This document shows positions 1 to 8,395 of a stretch of 46,793 nucleotides of DNA, one piece after another. Below the pieces are notes generated by a model that saw only the letters and a list, made by a program, of their open reading frames with translations, made no database searches and was not told the origin of the DNA. Each line of letters starts with the position of its first letter. The first letter of the stretch is position 1. This DNA comes from Pseudoalteromonas sp. NBT06-2. Lineage in GTDB: Bacteria > Pseudomonadota > Gammaproteobacteria > Enterobacterales > Alteromonadaceae. The position numbers were made by a program, and so were the translations under genes. The DNA lies in assembly GCF_002276045.1 (NCBI RefSeq), contig NZ_NQMR01000060.1, positions 1 through 46,793 of the forward strand, given 5' to 3'.

Positions 1-111
1 TCAGAAATGCGCGATCCCACCCTATATGGAGTTGAGTTATACCCAAATTTAAGTAGACATTTATAGGTAAATCTTTAGTCTAAAGGTTTTCCTTTTATAC
101 TTTTGGATGTT

Positions 112-723
112 ATGACAAAACCGACTTTATATTATGTATATGATCCTATGTGCAGTTGGTGCTGGGGCTATAAAAATGTCTGGGATAAACTCAGACAAGT
201 ATTAGCACCCTTTATTAATATTGATTATATGGTGGGTGGATTAGCGCCAGATTCAGATGTTACTATGTCCAAAAAAATGCAGGAGTTCTTACAATCTACC
301 TGGAAAAAAATAGAAACTGAGATAGGAACTCAGTTTAATCATGAATTTTGGAATGTATGTACACCTAGGCGTTCAACATATCCTGCCTGTAGAGCTGTTA
401 TTATCGCAAGAGAATACCAATTAGAACAACAAATGCTTGATGCAATACAAAAAGCTTATTATCTTAACGCAAAAAATCCTTCAGATAACGCAGTTTTAAT
501 CTCTTTGGCTAAAGAGCTTGGCATAGATGAAAGAGAATTCACTAACAAACTTGTCAGTAAAACAGTTAATAATTTTCTGATTGATGAAATTGCGCTTATA
601 CAAAAAATGCCTGTTCAAGGGTTTCCTTCTCTTATTCTACTACATCACGGGCAATATCATCAAATACCAATAAATTATAACGATTGGACTAAAACTTTTG
701 GAAATATAAAGTCATATCTTTAA
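112..723 (+). CDS. DsbA-family (thioredoxin-fold) protein
   Basis: Probable thiol-disulfide oxidoreductase of the DsbA/FrnE-like superfamily. The N-terminus reads as a thioredoxin beta strand followed by the active-site motif PMCSWCWG (CxxC near residues 14-17), then a mainly helical insertion, and near the C-terminus a VQGFPSL segment that supplies the cis-proline loop of the fold. There is no signal peptide, so a cytoplasmic location is likely, unlike periplasmic DsbA. An in-frame TTG lies 9 bases upstream at 103, but the ATG at 112 puts the protein start directly before the first strand, so I prefer it. No clear ribosome binding site is visible. It stands alone; the substrate is unknown. 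The fold is confident, the exact subfamily is not. Confidence 0.8.
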   Translation: MTKPTLYYVYDPMCSWCWGYKNVWDKLRQVLAPFINIDYMVGGLAPDSDVTMSKKMQEFLQSTWKKIETEIGTQFNHEFWNVCTPRRSTYPACRAVIIAREYQLEQQMLDAIQKAYYLNAKNPSDNAVLISLAKELGIDEREFTNKLVSKTVNNFLIDEIALIQKMPVQGFPSLILLHHGQYHQIPINYNDWTKTFGNIKSYL

Positions 724-870
724 GTTGATACAACGACAAACTAGTGGAACAATTTATTAAAAGATAGGAAACCATGCCTGTAATTCAAGCTCAACTAGTA
801 TTGAAAATAGGCTAATAGTTATAGACTATTTGTATTCGGGTGATCATGGAGGTGTTGTTACTACTTGTGA

Positions 871-1013
871 AGGAATCTCATTTTAAGAGAGTCGGGAAAT
901 TGGTTCTGTCGGCCATCAGGTGTCAGAGAAGGACGTGAGGTAGCCATGCTCAGTTATGATTTATCTTCTGTTGCAAAAGATACTAATGTTCGACGGATAT
1001 TAGATTTAGTATT
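871..1013 (+). other. Possible gene remnant cut by a MITE-like element
   Basis: After a TGA at 868-870 one frame stays open into the inverted-repeat element that starts at 1014. It encodes protein-like residues including GVREGREVAM and SYDLSSVAKD. I do not recognise the family and see no ribosome binding site. The stretch may be the leftover of a gene truncated by the element, or chance. The rest of 724-1013 holds nothing I can name. Confidence 0.25.
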
Positions 1014-1279
1014 TATACCCAAGCCACTTCAAGATGTGAGGTTCAGGACTGCTGAGCAATTCATGATCTAGGCGCATCTTTGCATTAAAAGATGCTCCCT
1101 TAAAAAAAGATGGAACAACGAGCATGATTTGCTCAGAAGTCCCTGTAAGGTTGGTTTATAAATACTTTATGCAGCGTTATTGATTTTGAAAAGGGAATAA
1201 CCATGTTCTTCAATCAATACCTTGCCTAAAGCATTTCTAATTCCAACTGAATCCTGCATCTTGAAGTGGTTTGGGTATA
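1014..1279. repeat. MITE-like element, family A, copy 1 (266 bp, internally deleted)
   Basis: The element has terminal inverted repeats: TATACCCAAGCCACTTCAAG at the left and the complement of TATACCCAAACCACTTCAAG at the right. It is the reverse complement of the 314-bp copy at 34679-34992 and nearly identical to it over most of its length, but lacks about 48 bp of the middle. The core GGTTATTCCCTT is on the minus strand at 1202-1191, 77 bp from the right end. It has no coding capacity, so any transposition would need a transposase from elsewhere. The family name A is mine. Confidence 0.85.
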
Positions 1280-1434
1280 CGACAATAAAGGGCTATATTC
1301 GCCTATCAAAAACCACATATGGAAAAGTCTGATATCACAATAAGGGCGGATTATTTAGACCTAACTCAAAATTAATTTCATCTTGTCCTAAATACCGTTA
1401 AATCTATTCCAGTTTTATAATTTATAGTAACTTT

Positions 1435-1466
1435 CAGTATATCAAATAAATTAATCTGATATACTG
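1435..1466. promoter_or_regulatory. Inverted repeat upstream of the HDOD gene
   Basis: CAGTATATCA (1435-1444) and TGATATACTG (1457-1466) form a perfect 10-bp inverted repeat with a 12-base spacer, ending 36 bp before the HDOD start. The right arm contains TATACT, a possible -10 hexamer. It looks like an operator over a promoter; the regulator is unknown. I see nothing else in 1280-1434. Confidence 0.4.
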
Positions 1467-1502
1467 CGCATCTTCTGAATCAGCCGATTTGTACCTGTTT
1501 AC

Positions 1503-2657
1503 ATGTTATCAAAGCTTGATTTTAGGTCAAGGATGTTTACGTACAGAATAAGGAAATTATTATTTATTTGTTTTAGGAAATTCTCTGTGTTTAAAAGGCT
1601 AATAAAGACATTATTTACTTCACAAGCACTAAATACGCAAAAATCAGATTTAGACTATTTTGAACGTACGCGTAATAGCCCAACTTCTTTTTCTGATCTA
1701 CCAACCGTAACGTTTCCAGATAATATATCAGCTACAAAATTACCTATAAAACCGATAAATAAACATGATGGTGATTTTCATCATTTTTTGTTCGGCAAAT
1801 CTGAAAAACAAAATGAGATAGATGCATTCAGTATTTTTGTTTCGACTAAAATTGAGCACTTACTACTTTCTCCAAAATCTTTATTAGATCAATTACCAGT
1901 TCTTCCTTCAACAGTTACAACTTTAATGTCAGAGATTAAAAAAGATGACTTTGACCTTAATAAGATATTAAAACTGATAGAACAAGAACCCAGTATGGCT
2001 GCTGATGTTATTAAAATTGCCAATAGTGCATTTTATAAGCGTGGTGACAAGCAAGCCACAGATCTCAAAATTGCTTTTATGAATCTAGGGACAAAGGGAT
2101 TATTTGAAAGTGTGCTTGTGAATTATACCAAGCGACTATCACCTATCAGTAATATATATTTTAAACAGTTTGGTGAAAAAATTTGGCAACACAGTCTAAA
2201 AACGGCAATTTATTCTAAAAAAATTTATACCGCTTCTAGTAATAATAATGAAGAATCAATAGCTTATTTAGTCGGCCTTATCAGGAATTTAGGTAAAATG
2301 GTTATTTTTCAAATTATGATTGAAGCTTTTAGTCATGTTGACCCAAGCGTGGCGCCAAATTCACAGGCGTTTAAAAACCTCATTTCGACCTTTGCTACTA
2401 GATTAACTTATACAATTGCAAAATATTGGCAACTGCCTGATGAAATACTTAATGCAATTGCCAAGCAAACTAAAATGAAAGCTGTTACTTGTGAAATTGC
2501 CCAAGCAGTATATGAAGCTAATATCATAAGTGAACTTGAGTTCATATTTGAAGCTGATATTATTGATGAGAATGAATATAAATTAAGATGTCGCCAAAGG
2601 TTAACTTCACCAGTATCATTTAAACTAGCACAACAAACGCTTGATAATATGAAATAA
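1503..2657 (+). CDS. HDOD domain protein
   Basis: A 384-residue protein whose C-terminal two thirds (about residues 120-350) reads as an HDOD domain: LLDQLPVLPST, then EQEPSMAADVIKIANSAFY, then the MNLGTKGL segment, all typical of this divergent HD-like fold. HDOD proteins lack the metal-binding HD pair and act as signalling scaffolds, often near c-di-GMP or chemotaxis systems. The first 40 residues are basic and hydrophobic (LLFICFRKF). The start is uncertain: ATG at 1503 has no clear ribosome binding site, whereas an in-frame ATG at 1533 follows an AGG-rich stretch. It appears monocistronic; the partner is unknown. Confidence 0.8.
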   Translation: MLSKLDFRSRMFTYRIRKLLFICFRKFSVFKRLIKTLFTSQALNTQKSDLDYFERTRNSPTSFSDLPTVTFPDNISATKLPIKPINKHDGDFHHFLFGKSEKQNEIDAFSIFVSTKIEHLLLSPKSLLDQLPVLPSTVTTLMSEIKKDDFDLNKILKLIEQEPSMAADVIKIANSAFYKRGDKQATDLKIAFMNLGTKGLFESVLVNYTKRLSPISNIYFKQFGEKIWQHSLKTAIYSKKIYTASSNNNEESIAYLVGLIRNLGKMVIFQIMIEAFSHVDPSVAPNSQAFKNLISTFATRLTYTIAKYWQLPDEILNAIAKQTKMKAVTCEIAQAVYEANIISELEFIFEADIIDENEYKLRCRQRLTSPVSFKLAQQTLDNMK

Positions 2658-2769
2658 TCAGAATTATAAACATCAATTATTAAATCATAACTGCTTTTCC
2701 TGTTAAATTTTGATGTTTTAAAATATCATACATTTTGAATGAATAAACCAGTTAAACTTAGGAATACCA

Positions 2770-3471
2770 ATGGAATTACAAAAATTATATAGCAAGCGTA
2801 AAGGGGAGGAGTTATTTGCTCTGTATGATGACGGTGATTTTGACGCTGGTTTATTAGCCGCCAAACTTGTATTTAACGACGCATACAAAGCACCAATTCC
2901 TGAAGGAATGAAGAAAAAAGAAGCCAAAGATACACTAAAAAAGAACGCAGAAAATTGTGTTGTATCTGGCGCTGAAAATAATCATCTAGATTGCTTAATT
3001 GAAGCGGGTGATATGCATTTTTCAACCAGAGTGACTCCAGGACCTTTTGGCAGCACAGTAATTTTTTCAAATTATAAGCAAGCAAAAATTTGGTATTTAT
3101 CTTTGTTAGAACGTGATGATATCGATGCCGAACTGAGATGTTTAGCCAATTTCAGAATTGGATTATTAACTAAGTTAATCGGTGGTAAAGAAAATACTGA
3201 TTGGCAAGAAGTGATTAAATATTGGCAAACAGCTCAGGAAAGCGCGGTTAAAGGTTCTGAGCTTGCCATCGCAGCACTTGGTATGTATTACTTTGAAATT
3301 AAAAATTATGATGTTGCATTGCCTCTACTTGAATCAATATATTTAGAAGCACCATACACAGCCTTAATATTAGCATTATGTTATAAAAATGGCCTAGGTA
3401 TTGAAGTTAATTTAGACAAATCTAAAGAATTAAACGATTTTTGGGCAGAAAATATCGGTAATGCTAAGTAG
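2770..3471 (+). CDS. Sel1/TPR-like repeat protein
   Basis: A 233-residue soluble protein without signal peptide or membrane segment. Helical pairs recur, with Sel1-like signatures such as AALGMYYFEIKNYDVALPLLE and LALCYKNGLGIEVNLDKSKEL near the C-terminus, which suggests an alpha-solenoid protein-interaction surface. The N-terminal 100 residues (ALYDDGDFDAGLLAAKL) also look like one repeat pair. AGGA lies 7 bases before the ATG and supports the start. The 112-bp gap after the HDOD gene makes co-transcription possible but unproven. I do not recognise a specific function. Confidence 0.7.
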   Translation: MELQKLYSKRKGEELFALYDDGDFDAGLLAAKLVFNDAYKAPIPEGMKKKEAKDTLKKNAENCVVSGAENNHLDCLIEAGDMHFSTRVTPGPFGSTVIFSNYKQAKIWYLSLLERDDIDAELRCLANFRIGLLTKLIGGKENTDWQEVIKYWQTAQESAVKGSELAIAALGMYYFEIKNYDVALPLLESIYLEAPYTALILALCYKNGLGIEVNLDKSKELNDFWAENIGNAK

Positions 3472-3618
3472 TCATCGGCCAACAGCTGGGTTTGAAGGAA
3501 GTCATAGTAAGCTCTTGTGGCAGGAGATGTCTTTAGAGCGTCTTTTTCAATTTTGTCTTTTGTGATAGTAATAGTGGTAGTATGAGATTTCTACGAAAAA
3601 AATAGGTACAATAAACAA

Positions 3619-3636
3619 GCGTGACTAAAGTCACGC
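3619..3636. terminator. Hairpin between convergent genes
   Basis: GCGTGACT and AGTCACGC pair over 8 bp around a tiny loop. On the minus strand the stem is followed by a T-rich tract, and it lies between the stops of two convergent genes (3471 and 3694), so it is probably a shared terminator. Confidence 0.45.
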
Positions 3637-3693
3637 CTATATTTTAATACTGTCATTGAATTACCTAAATGAAAATACGCAGCAGATTCCTTG

Positions 3694-4866
3694 TTATTCA
3701 AAAAAATAGTAAACAGAATAACCAACAATGAATGCGGGAATTGTTGAATATAAAGTGGCCATAAATGCAGCTTTTGGTGCTAAAGCAATTGCAGGGAAGA
3801 GCGCATCACCGTCATTAGATATTGCATTAGCCATAAGTGCAGAAAATGGGATCACTCCTTGAATATAGAGTGTTGTCACTACAATTTGAGGACCACAACC
3901 GGGTAGTAAACCTATTAATAAACCAATTAGTGGTGCCAGAACTGCATAATTCATAAACCAAGTTTTTAAATCTAACCCTAGAAACAGCATTGTCAGTTCA
4001 TATAATACAAAAGCAGCAACGACCCATGCCGTTACAAAATGAGTATCTTGCATAACACGGTTTAAACGAGAGGGCTTATTTTGTAAGTCGTCTTCAGCAG
4101 TGAGCTCTTGATAAGTTTCACCTTTAGATGTAAACGCCCAAAATGAAACGACAATTAAAGCGCAGGCAGCGCCAAATAATATGTTGACTTCAGAGGCAAT
4201 TAAAGAAATTTTATTAAAATCATATTGAAAGGCCAACAATAGAGCTATGATTAAGCTTGGAATAAAAACGATTCTCCAAAAAACTCGGCCTGCAAATTTA
4301 ATAGATGTATCGTGTATATCATTTTGATTATATGATTGGGAATTATGTTTTGGAGCCAGGTAATCAACACTATGGATTTTATTAACAATATATCCAGATA
4401 TAATACCTACGGTTAAGCCCGTGGATAAAACGATCATACCATCAAAAGGTCTAGTAGCAAGTAATAAAAATGCGGCATCACCCATTGTGGCGGTCAATAC
4501 AGCAACTACAGAACCAAAGCTTGCTTGTCGCTTTGTAAATTGTGTTACAACGATAATTGCTCCACCACAACCAGGTAATGCTCCTAATAAAGCACTTATA
4601 GGCACTTCTAAACCAGGTGCATTTTTACGTACATAAGCAAGCTCTAATTGCGGGAATTTGTCAGCAAGGTAATAATATAAAAATAGAGTACCAGCAACAA
4701 AAACAGATACTTGCAAAAATGCATCTGATAATGATTGTAATACGATCTCTTGTGTGATTGGTGTAAATAATAATACTACTAAAGCCAATGGTAATAAGGC
4801 ACGTTTGTTTAGCAATATTTTTGAAATGTTAGATTTTTTTGAATATAGAGTCGAATTAAAAAACAT
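3694..4866 (-). CDS. Putative manganese/heavy-metal exporter (ArsP_2-like, MneA-type)
   Basis: Polytopic inner-membrane protein of 390 residues with about ten hydrophobic segments and a duplicated architecture: LPGCGGAIIVVTQF in the first half mirrors LPGCGPQIVVTTLY in the second, and GDAAFLL mirrors GDALFPA. This is the pattern of the putative 10-TM heavy-metal exporter family, whose studied Vibrio member (MneA) exports manganese. A TTG at 4875 extends the frame, but GAGG lies 9 bases before the ATG at 4866 and directly touches the TTG, so I chose the ATG. It follows the peptidase gene by 69 bp on the same strand, and a perfect inverted repeat fills that gap. The substrate is inferred from the family. 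Confidence 0.75.
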   Translation of the reverse strand: MFFNSTLYSKKSNISKILLNKRALLPLALVVLLFTPITQEIVLQSLSDAFLQVSVFVAGTLFLYYYLADKFPQLELAYVRKNAPGLEVPISALLGALPGCGGAIIVVTQFTKRQASFGSVVAVLTATMGDAAFLLLATRPFDGMIVLSTGLTVGIISGYIVNKIHSVDYLAPKHNSQSYNQNDIHDTSIKFAGRVFWRIVFIPSLIIALLLAFQYDFNKISLIASEVNILFGAACALIVVSFWAFTSKGETYQELTAEDDLQNKPSRLNRVMQDTHFVTAWVVAAFVLYELTMLFLGLDLKTWFMNYAVLAPLIGLLIGLLPGCGPQIVVTTLYIQGVIPFSALMANAISNDGDALFPAIALAPKAAFMATLYSTIPAFIVGYSVYYFFE

Positions 4867-4910
4867 AAAGTACAACCTCGTTATAGGAAGATGTACTTTA
4901 AAGTTAATTT

Positions 4911-4937
4911 AAATGCAAATCAATGTCATTTGCATTT
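4911..4937. promoter_or_regulatory. Perfect inverted repeat before the metal-exporter gene
   Basis: AAATGCAAAT (4911-4920) and ATTTGCATTT (4928-4937) are perfect complements with a 7-base spacer. The right arm overlaps the stop codon of the upstream peptidase gene, and the left arm ends 44 bp from the exporter start. The AT-rich arms and absence of a T tract argue against a terminator. The shape suits a Fur/Mur/MntR-class metal-sensor operator, but it does not match a consensus I can name with confidence. Confidence 0.5.
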
Positions 4938-6561
4938 ATTTGCGTTGAAATTCGGATTTAATATCCCATTTTGGCCAGTCTTTTTGTTCTGATAAGTTAA
5001 AACCTACATGGTAGAATAATTGTAAGTCTTGAACAGCGCCAGATAAATCCCAGCCTTTTCTATAATGATCACATGCCTGATGATAACAACCACGTAATAT
5101 CAAACCCATGCGTTTTCTGTATGTTGCAGTCGCATCGTCAATCGCTTGCGTACCACCACCAGCATACATAGCTGGTACACCGATATTTGCGAAAGCAAAG
5201 TGATCAGAGCGATAATAGCCACCTGATGATGGTTTAGGATCACCACCTATAGTACGATTTTGTTTGTTTGCTGCAACTTGCAACATATCATCAAGCTCTG
5301 ACTTACCAATACCAACAACACTGACATCTTTTACTTTACCTAAAAGGTTCAAGCTATCCATATTAATATTAGCGACTGTTTTTTTCGGCGCTATAATAGG
5401 GTTAGTTGCATAAAATTTAGAACCTAATAAACCTTGCTCTTCAGCAGTAACAGCTAGAAAAGTAATCGAACGTTTTGGGTTTTTAGGTAATGAAGCGAAA
5501 GCTTGTGCTACTTCAATTAAACCAGCTGTACCTGTCGCGTTATCATGAGCTCCATTATAAATATTATCTCCTTTTTTGGTAGGATCGGTTCCTAGGTGAT
5601 CCCAGTGAGCTGAATAAATAACATGCTCATCCGCTTGTTCACTACCAGGTAGAGTAGCGATGAAATTGTTAGATATTGATTTTTTGATGGTATTTTTAAC
5701 ACTCACACTTGCAGTTAAATCACCCAAATCAGCATTATGAGACGATTTAGCTGCTAGTTGTTTTTGTTTATTAAAATCTAAACCTGCTTTATTGAAAATC
5801 TCAGTAGCAACATCTTTGGTGATCCAACCCTCTACGGCTACACGATCCATATTATTATTTTCTTTTTGGAAACTAAATTGTGGGCCAGACCACGAATTTT
5901 CTACCACTGACCAAGGGTAAGATGCTGGTGCTGTTTCATGAATTATAATTGCACCAGCAGCACCTTGTCTACTTGCTTCCTCATATTTATATGTCCAGCG
6001 ACCATAATAAGTCATAGCGTCACCTGTAAATAAATCAGGATCTTTAGAAGCAAATCCAGGATCATTTACCAGTATAACAACGGTCTTATTTTTAACGTCT
6101 AAATCTTTGTAGTCATTCCAGCTGTATTCGGGTGCATTTACACCGTAACCAACAAATACTAATTCTGAATTTTCAATCGTTTCAAATTCACTGATACGAG
6201 ATGAGCCCATCACCATATCTTTTTTATATTCATATGTTTTACCACCAATAGTCAGACCCATATCTGCTGATGCTTCTAACGACACTAATGGTACTTGTTG
6301 TAAAAAACTATCTCCATTACCTGGTTGATAACCCATTTCTTTAAAATGTTTAGTTAAATATTCTAAAGTAAGTTTTTCACCTTGAGTTGAAGGGCCACGG
6401 CCACCAAATTCATCAGATGCAAACGCTTTTATATGCGTAGCAAGTTCTTTGCTCTTGATCGTATTATATGCAGAATTAAAATCAGTTTTATTTAGTGTTG
6501 TTGTCGCACAACTGGCAAGTACCAAAGTACTCAGTAAACTTAAACTAAGACATTTTTTCAT
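4936..6561 (-). CDS. M28-family zinc peptidase, lipoprotein
   Basis: A 541-residue peptidase with a lipoprotein signal (hydrophobic LSLLSTLVLASC, lipobox LASC, lipidated Cys18), so it should be membrane-anchored on the outside. A PA domain is inserted at about residues 110-270. The M28 metal site is complete: His319 (AHWDH), Asp340 (AHDNATG), Glu374/Glu375 (TAEEQG), Asp402 (NMDS) and His454 (RSDHF). It probably acts as an aminopeptidase on exported or imported peptides. Cys492 and Cys497 may form a C-terminal disulfide. An AAGAG sits a few bases before the ATG. Family certain, substrate unknown. Confidence 0.92.
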   Translation of the reverse strand: MKKCLSLSLLSTLVLASCATTTLNKTDFNSAYNTIKSKELATHIKAFASDEFGGRGPSTQGEKLTLEYLTKHFKEMGYQPGNGDSFLQQVPLVSLEASADMGLTIGGKTYEYKKDMVMGSSRISEFETIENSELVFVGYGVNAPEYSWNDYKDLDVKNKTVVILVNDPGFASKDPDLFTGDAMTYYGRWTYKYEEASRQGAAGAIIIHETAPASYPWSVVENSWSGPQFSFQKENNNMDRVAVEGWITKDVATEIFNKAGLDFNKQKQLAAKSSHNADLGDLTASVSVKNTIKKSISNNFIATLPGSEQADEHVIYSAHWDHLGTDPTKKGDNIYNGAHDNATGTAGLIEVAQAFASLPKNPKRSITFLAVTAEEQGLLGSKFYATNPIIAPKKTVANINMDSLNLLGKVKDVSVVGIGKSELDDMLQVAANKQNRTIGGDPKPSSGGYYRSDHFAFANIGVPAMYAGGGTQAIDDATATYRKRMGLILRGCYHQACDHYRKGWDLSGAVQDLQLFYHVGFNLSEQKDWPKWDIKSEFQRK

Positions 6562-6576
6562 TATGAGCTCTTAATA

Positions 6577-6760
6577 AAGGTGAAGATTAAATCAATTTAT
6601 TTAACAATATCAGAAGTTCACATGAATAGGACCTGATTTTGCGTTAAATCATCAAATATCAAAGATAAAATAAAGTAATTGGTCACAGAGTAAGAAGTTC
6701 ACTTAAATCAGATTTGATTTTGCGTTAAAATAGTCAACAGTGAAGATTAAATATGAGTTA
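6577..6760. repeat. Imperfect duplicated block in the intergenic region
   Basis: Two related blocks about 80 bp apart share AGAAGTTCAC (near 6613 and 6691) and GATTTTGCGTTAAA (near 6636 and 6716). GTGAAGATTAAAT also occurs at both ends of the region (near 6580 and 6740). The duplication lies between the divergent peptidase and DUF3025 genes, so it carries their promoters. It could be duplicated regulator sites or simply a local duplication. Confidence 0.5.
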
Positions 6761-6764
6761 AGCG

Positions 6765-7610
6765 GTGAAGTTAAAATTTGAACCAAGTAAAAACTGGAGT
6801 GTTGATTTTAAGCAACATGGCCTTTTTAAAGATTTAATTGAGTTATTTAAACTTGATCAAAATAACCAATGGCCAGATTGCAATTGGCTAAATTCACAAA
6901 AAAATAATTTAATTTTATCAAGTGGGAAAAAACTAAACTTCGTACCCGATCATCATATCCAAAATGACACGAGATATTATGAACAGATTATTTATGAAAC
7001 AGGCAATGTACCTACACGTATAGATAATTGGCATGATTTATTTGGTGGATTAATTTGGATTTTATTTCCAAAAACAAAAAATTTATTAAATAAAATGCAC
7101 ATTGAACAAATAAAAGAGCATGGTTTATTGAAACGTTCGGCATCACGTAATGCAATTACTTTACTTGATGAGTGTGGTATTTTATTTCCATATAACGTGG
7201 ATAATTGTATTGGGGAGCAGATTAAGATCGCTCTTAAAAATCATTGTTGGGAAGATGCTTTTGTAGACAGCAGAGAACAATGGGATAATAATATATCTGC
7301 TTTTATGTTTGGTCATGCCAATTATGAAATGGCTACTAAACCCTATTTAGGGCTAACAGGAAAAGCATTATTTTTACCAGTTAACAGTGATTTTTACCAC
7401 TTATCATTAAAAAATCAATATGAGTACCTAGATACTGTACTTTATCAACAAATTATAGATAATCAGTTATTAAAAAATAATAAAGCGTTATCACCTATGC
7501 CATTTTTAGGCATTCCAGATTGGTATGAAGATAATAAAAATACCGAATTTTATAAAAATATTAATTATTTTCGACCCAAACCTAAACCCAAACAAAGGAA
7601 AGTTATATGA
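6765..7610 (+). CDS. DUF3025 family protein
   Basis: A 281-residue soluble protein that I recognise as DUF3025-like from the NWHDLFGGLIWILFPKTK block (about residues 82-99), the following RSASRNAITLLDECG block and a C-terminal LGIPDWYEDN segment. The biochemical role is unknown. The start is GTG at 6765; the nearest upstream ATG runs directly into a stop. Its stop overlaps the start of natA (ATGA), which indicates translational coupling and one operon with natA-natB. Confidence 0.75.
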   Translation: MKLKFEPSKNWSVDFKQHGLFKDLIELFKLDQNNQWPDCNWLNSQKNNLILSSGKKLNFVPDHHIQNDTRYYEQIIYETGNVPTRIDNWHDLFGGLIWILFPKTKNLLNKMHIEQIKEHGLLKRSASRNAITLLDECGILFPYNVDNCIGEQIKIALKNHCWEDAFVDSREQWDNNISAFMFGHANYEMATKPYLGLTGKALFLPVNSDFYHLSLKNQYEYLDTVLYQQIIDNQLLKNNKALSPMPFLGIPDWYEDNKNTEFYKNINYFRPKPKPKQRKVI

Positions 7611-8395
7611 TTGAAGTAGCGGGACTTAAAAAAAGATTTAAGTTAACCAAAGATCATAAAATTGATAAACAACAAAGCATTGATCCCAGACAAGAGGCTG
7701 ATTATTTTCATTCAGTTCGAGATGTCAGCTTTCACTGTGACAAAGGTGAAGTTTTAGGTCTTTTAGGTCCTAATGGCGCAGGCAAAACGACTACGCTTCG
7801 TATGCTTTCAACAGCATTATTACCTGACCAGGGGATGATACAAGTGAATGGTGTAGATGTCGTAAAAGATCCTTTATTAGCCCGCAAAAAAATTGGTTTT
7901 TTATCAGGCTCTACTGGCTTGTATGGACGTCTAACAGCAAAAGAAAATATTGAATACTTTGGTAAATTACATGGTATGAATAAGAAAGTACTTAAAATAA
8001 GAGCTGAAGAACTATATGAAATGCTTGATATGAACAGTTTTGTGCATAAAAGAGCAGAGCACTTATCTACAGGTATGAAACAAAAAACTAATATTGCCCG
8101 TGCAGTTATTCATAGCCCAGAAGTTGTTGTTTTAGATGAACCAACAACAGGCTTAGATATTATGGCAACACAAACAGTAATTAAATTCATTCAAGATTTA
8201 AAGTCACAAGGCACGCCAGTTATTTTTTCTACCCATCATTTAGATGAAATTGACCTTTTATGTGAACGAGTATCTGTGATAAATGAAGGTATAAGTTGTT
8301 TTAACGGCACATTAGCGCAATTTAGAGAAACAGGTAATAGTCAAATTCTCAATGAAGCATTTCTTAATATTTTACAGGAGAAATCAAATGTTTGA
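7607..8395 (+). CDS. natA: ABC transporter ATP-binding protein, NatA-like
   Basis: A 262-residue cytoplasmic ATPase subunit with Walker A GPNGAGKTT (about residues 56-64), signature LSTGMKQK, Walker B VVVLDEP and a switch histidine in FSTHH. With the NatB-like permease downstream it should drive export; NatAB was described as a sodium exporter, but the substrate here is inferred. A 20-residue insertion near the N-terminus separates the first strands from VRDVSF. AAAGGAAAG precedes the ATG. It overlaps the upstream DUF3025 gene by 4 bases and the downstream permease gene by 8 bases. Confidence 0.9.
   Translation: MIEVAGLKKRFKLTKDHKIDKQQSIDPRQEADYFHSVRDVSFHCDKGEVLGLLGPNGAGKTTTLRMLSTALLPDQGMIQVNGVDVVKDPLLARKKIGFLSGSTGLYGRLTAKENIEYFGKLHGMNKKVLKIRAEELYEMLDMNSFVHKRAEHLSTGMKQKTNIARAVIHSPEVVVLDEPTTGLDIMATQTVIKFIQDLKSQGTPVIFSTHHLDEIDLLCERVSVINEGISCFNGTLAQFRETGNSQILNEAFLNILQEKSNV

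Noticed and set aside
38..60. TATACCC near the left edge as the end of another MITE-like element
   Set aside because: Only the first eight or nine bases match; what follows does not resemble any of the families and no partner end is seen.
4421..4636. Plus-strand open frame inside the exporter gene
   Set aside because: It is a shadow of the well-supported membrane protein on the minus strand.
4911..4937. Inverted repeat as terminator of the peptidase gene
   Set aside because: The arms are AT-rich, overlap the stop codon and no T tract follows; an operator is more likely.
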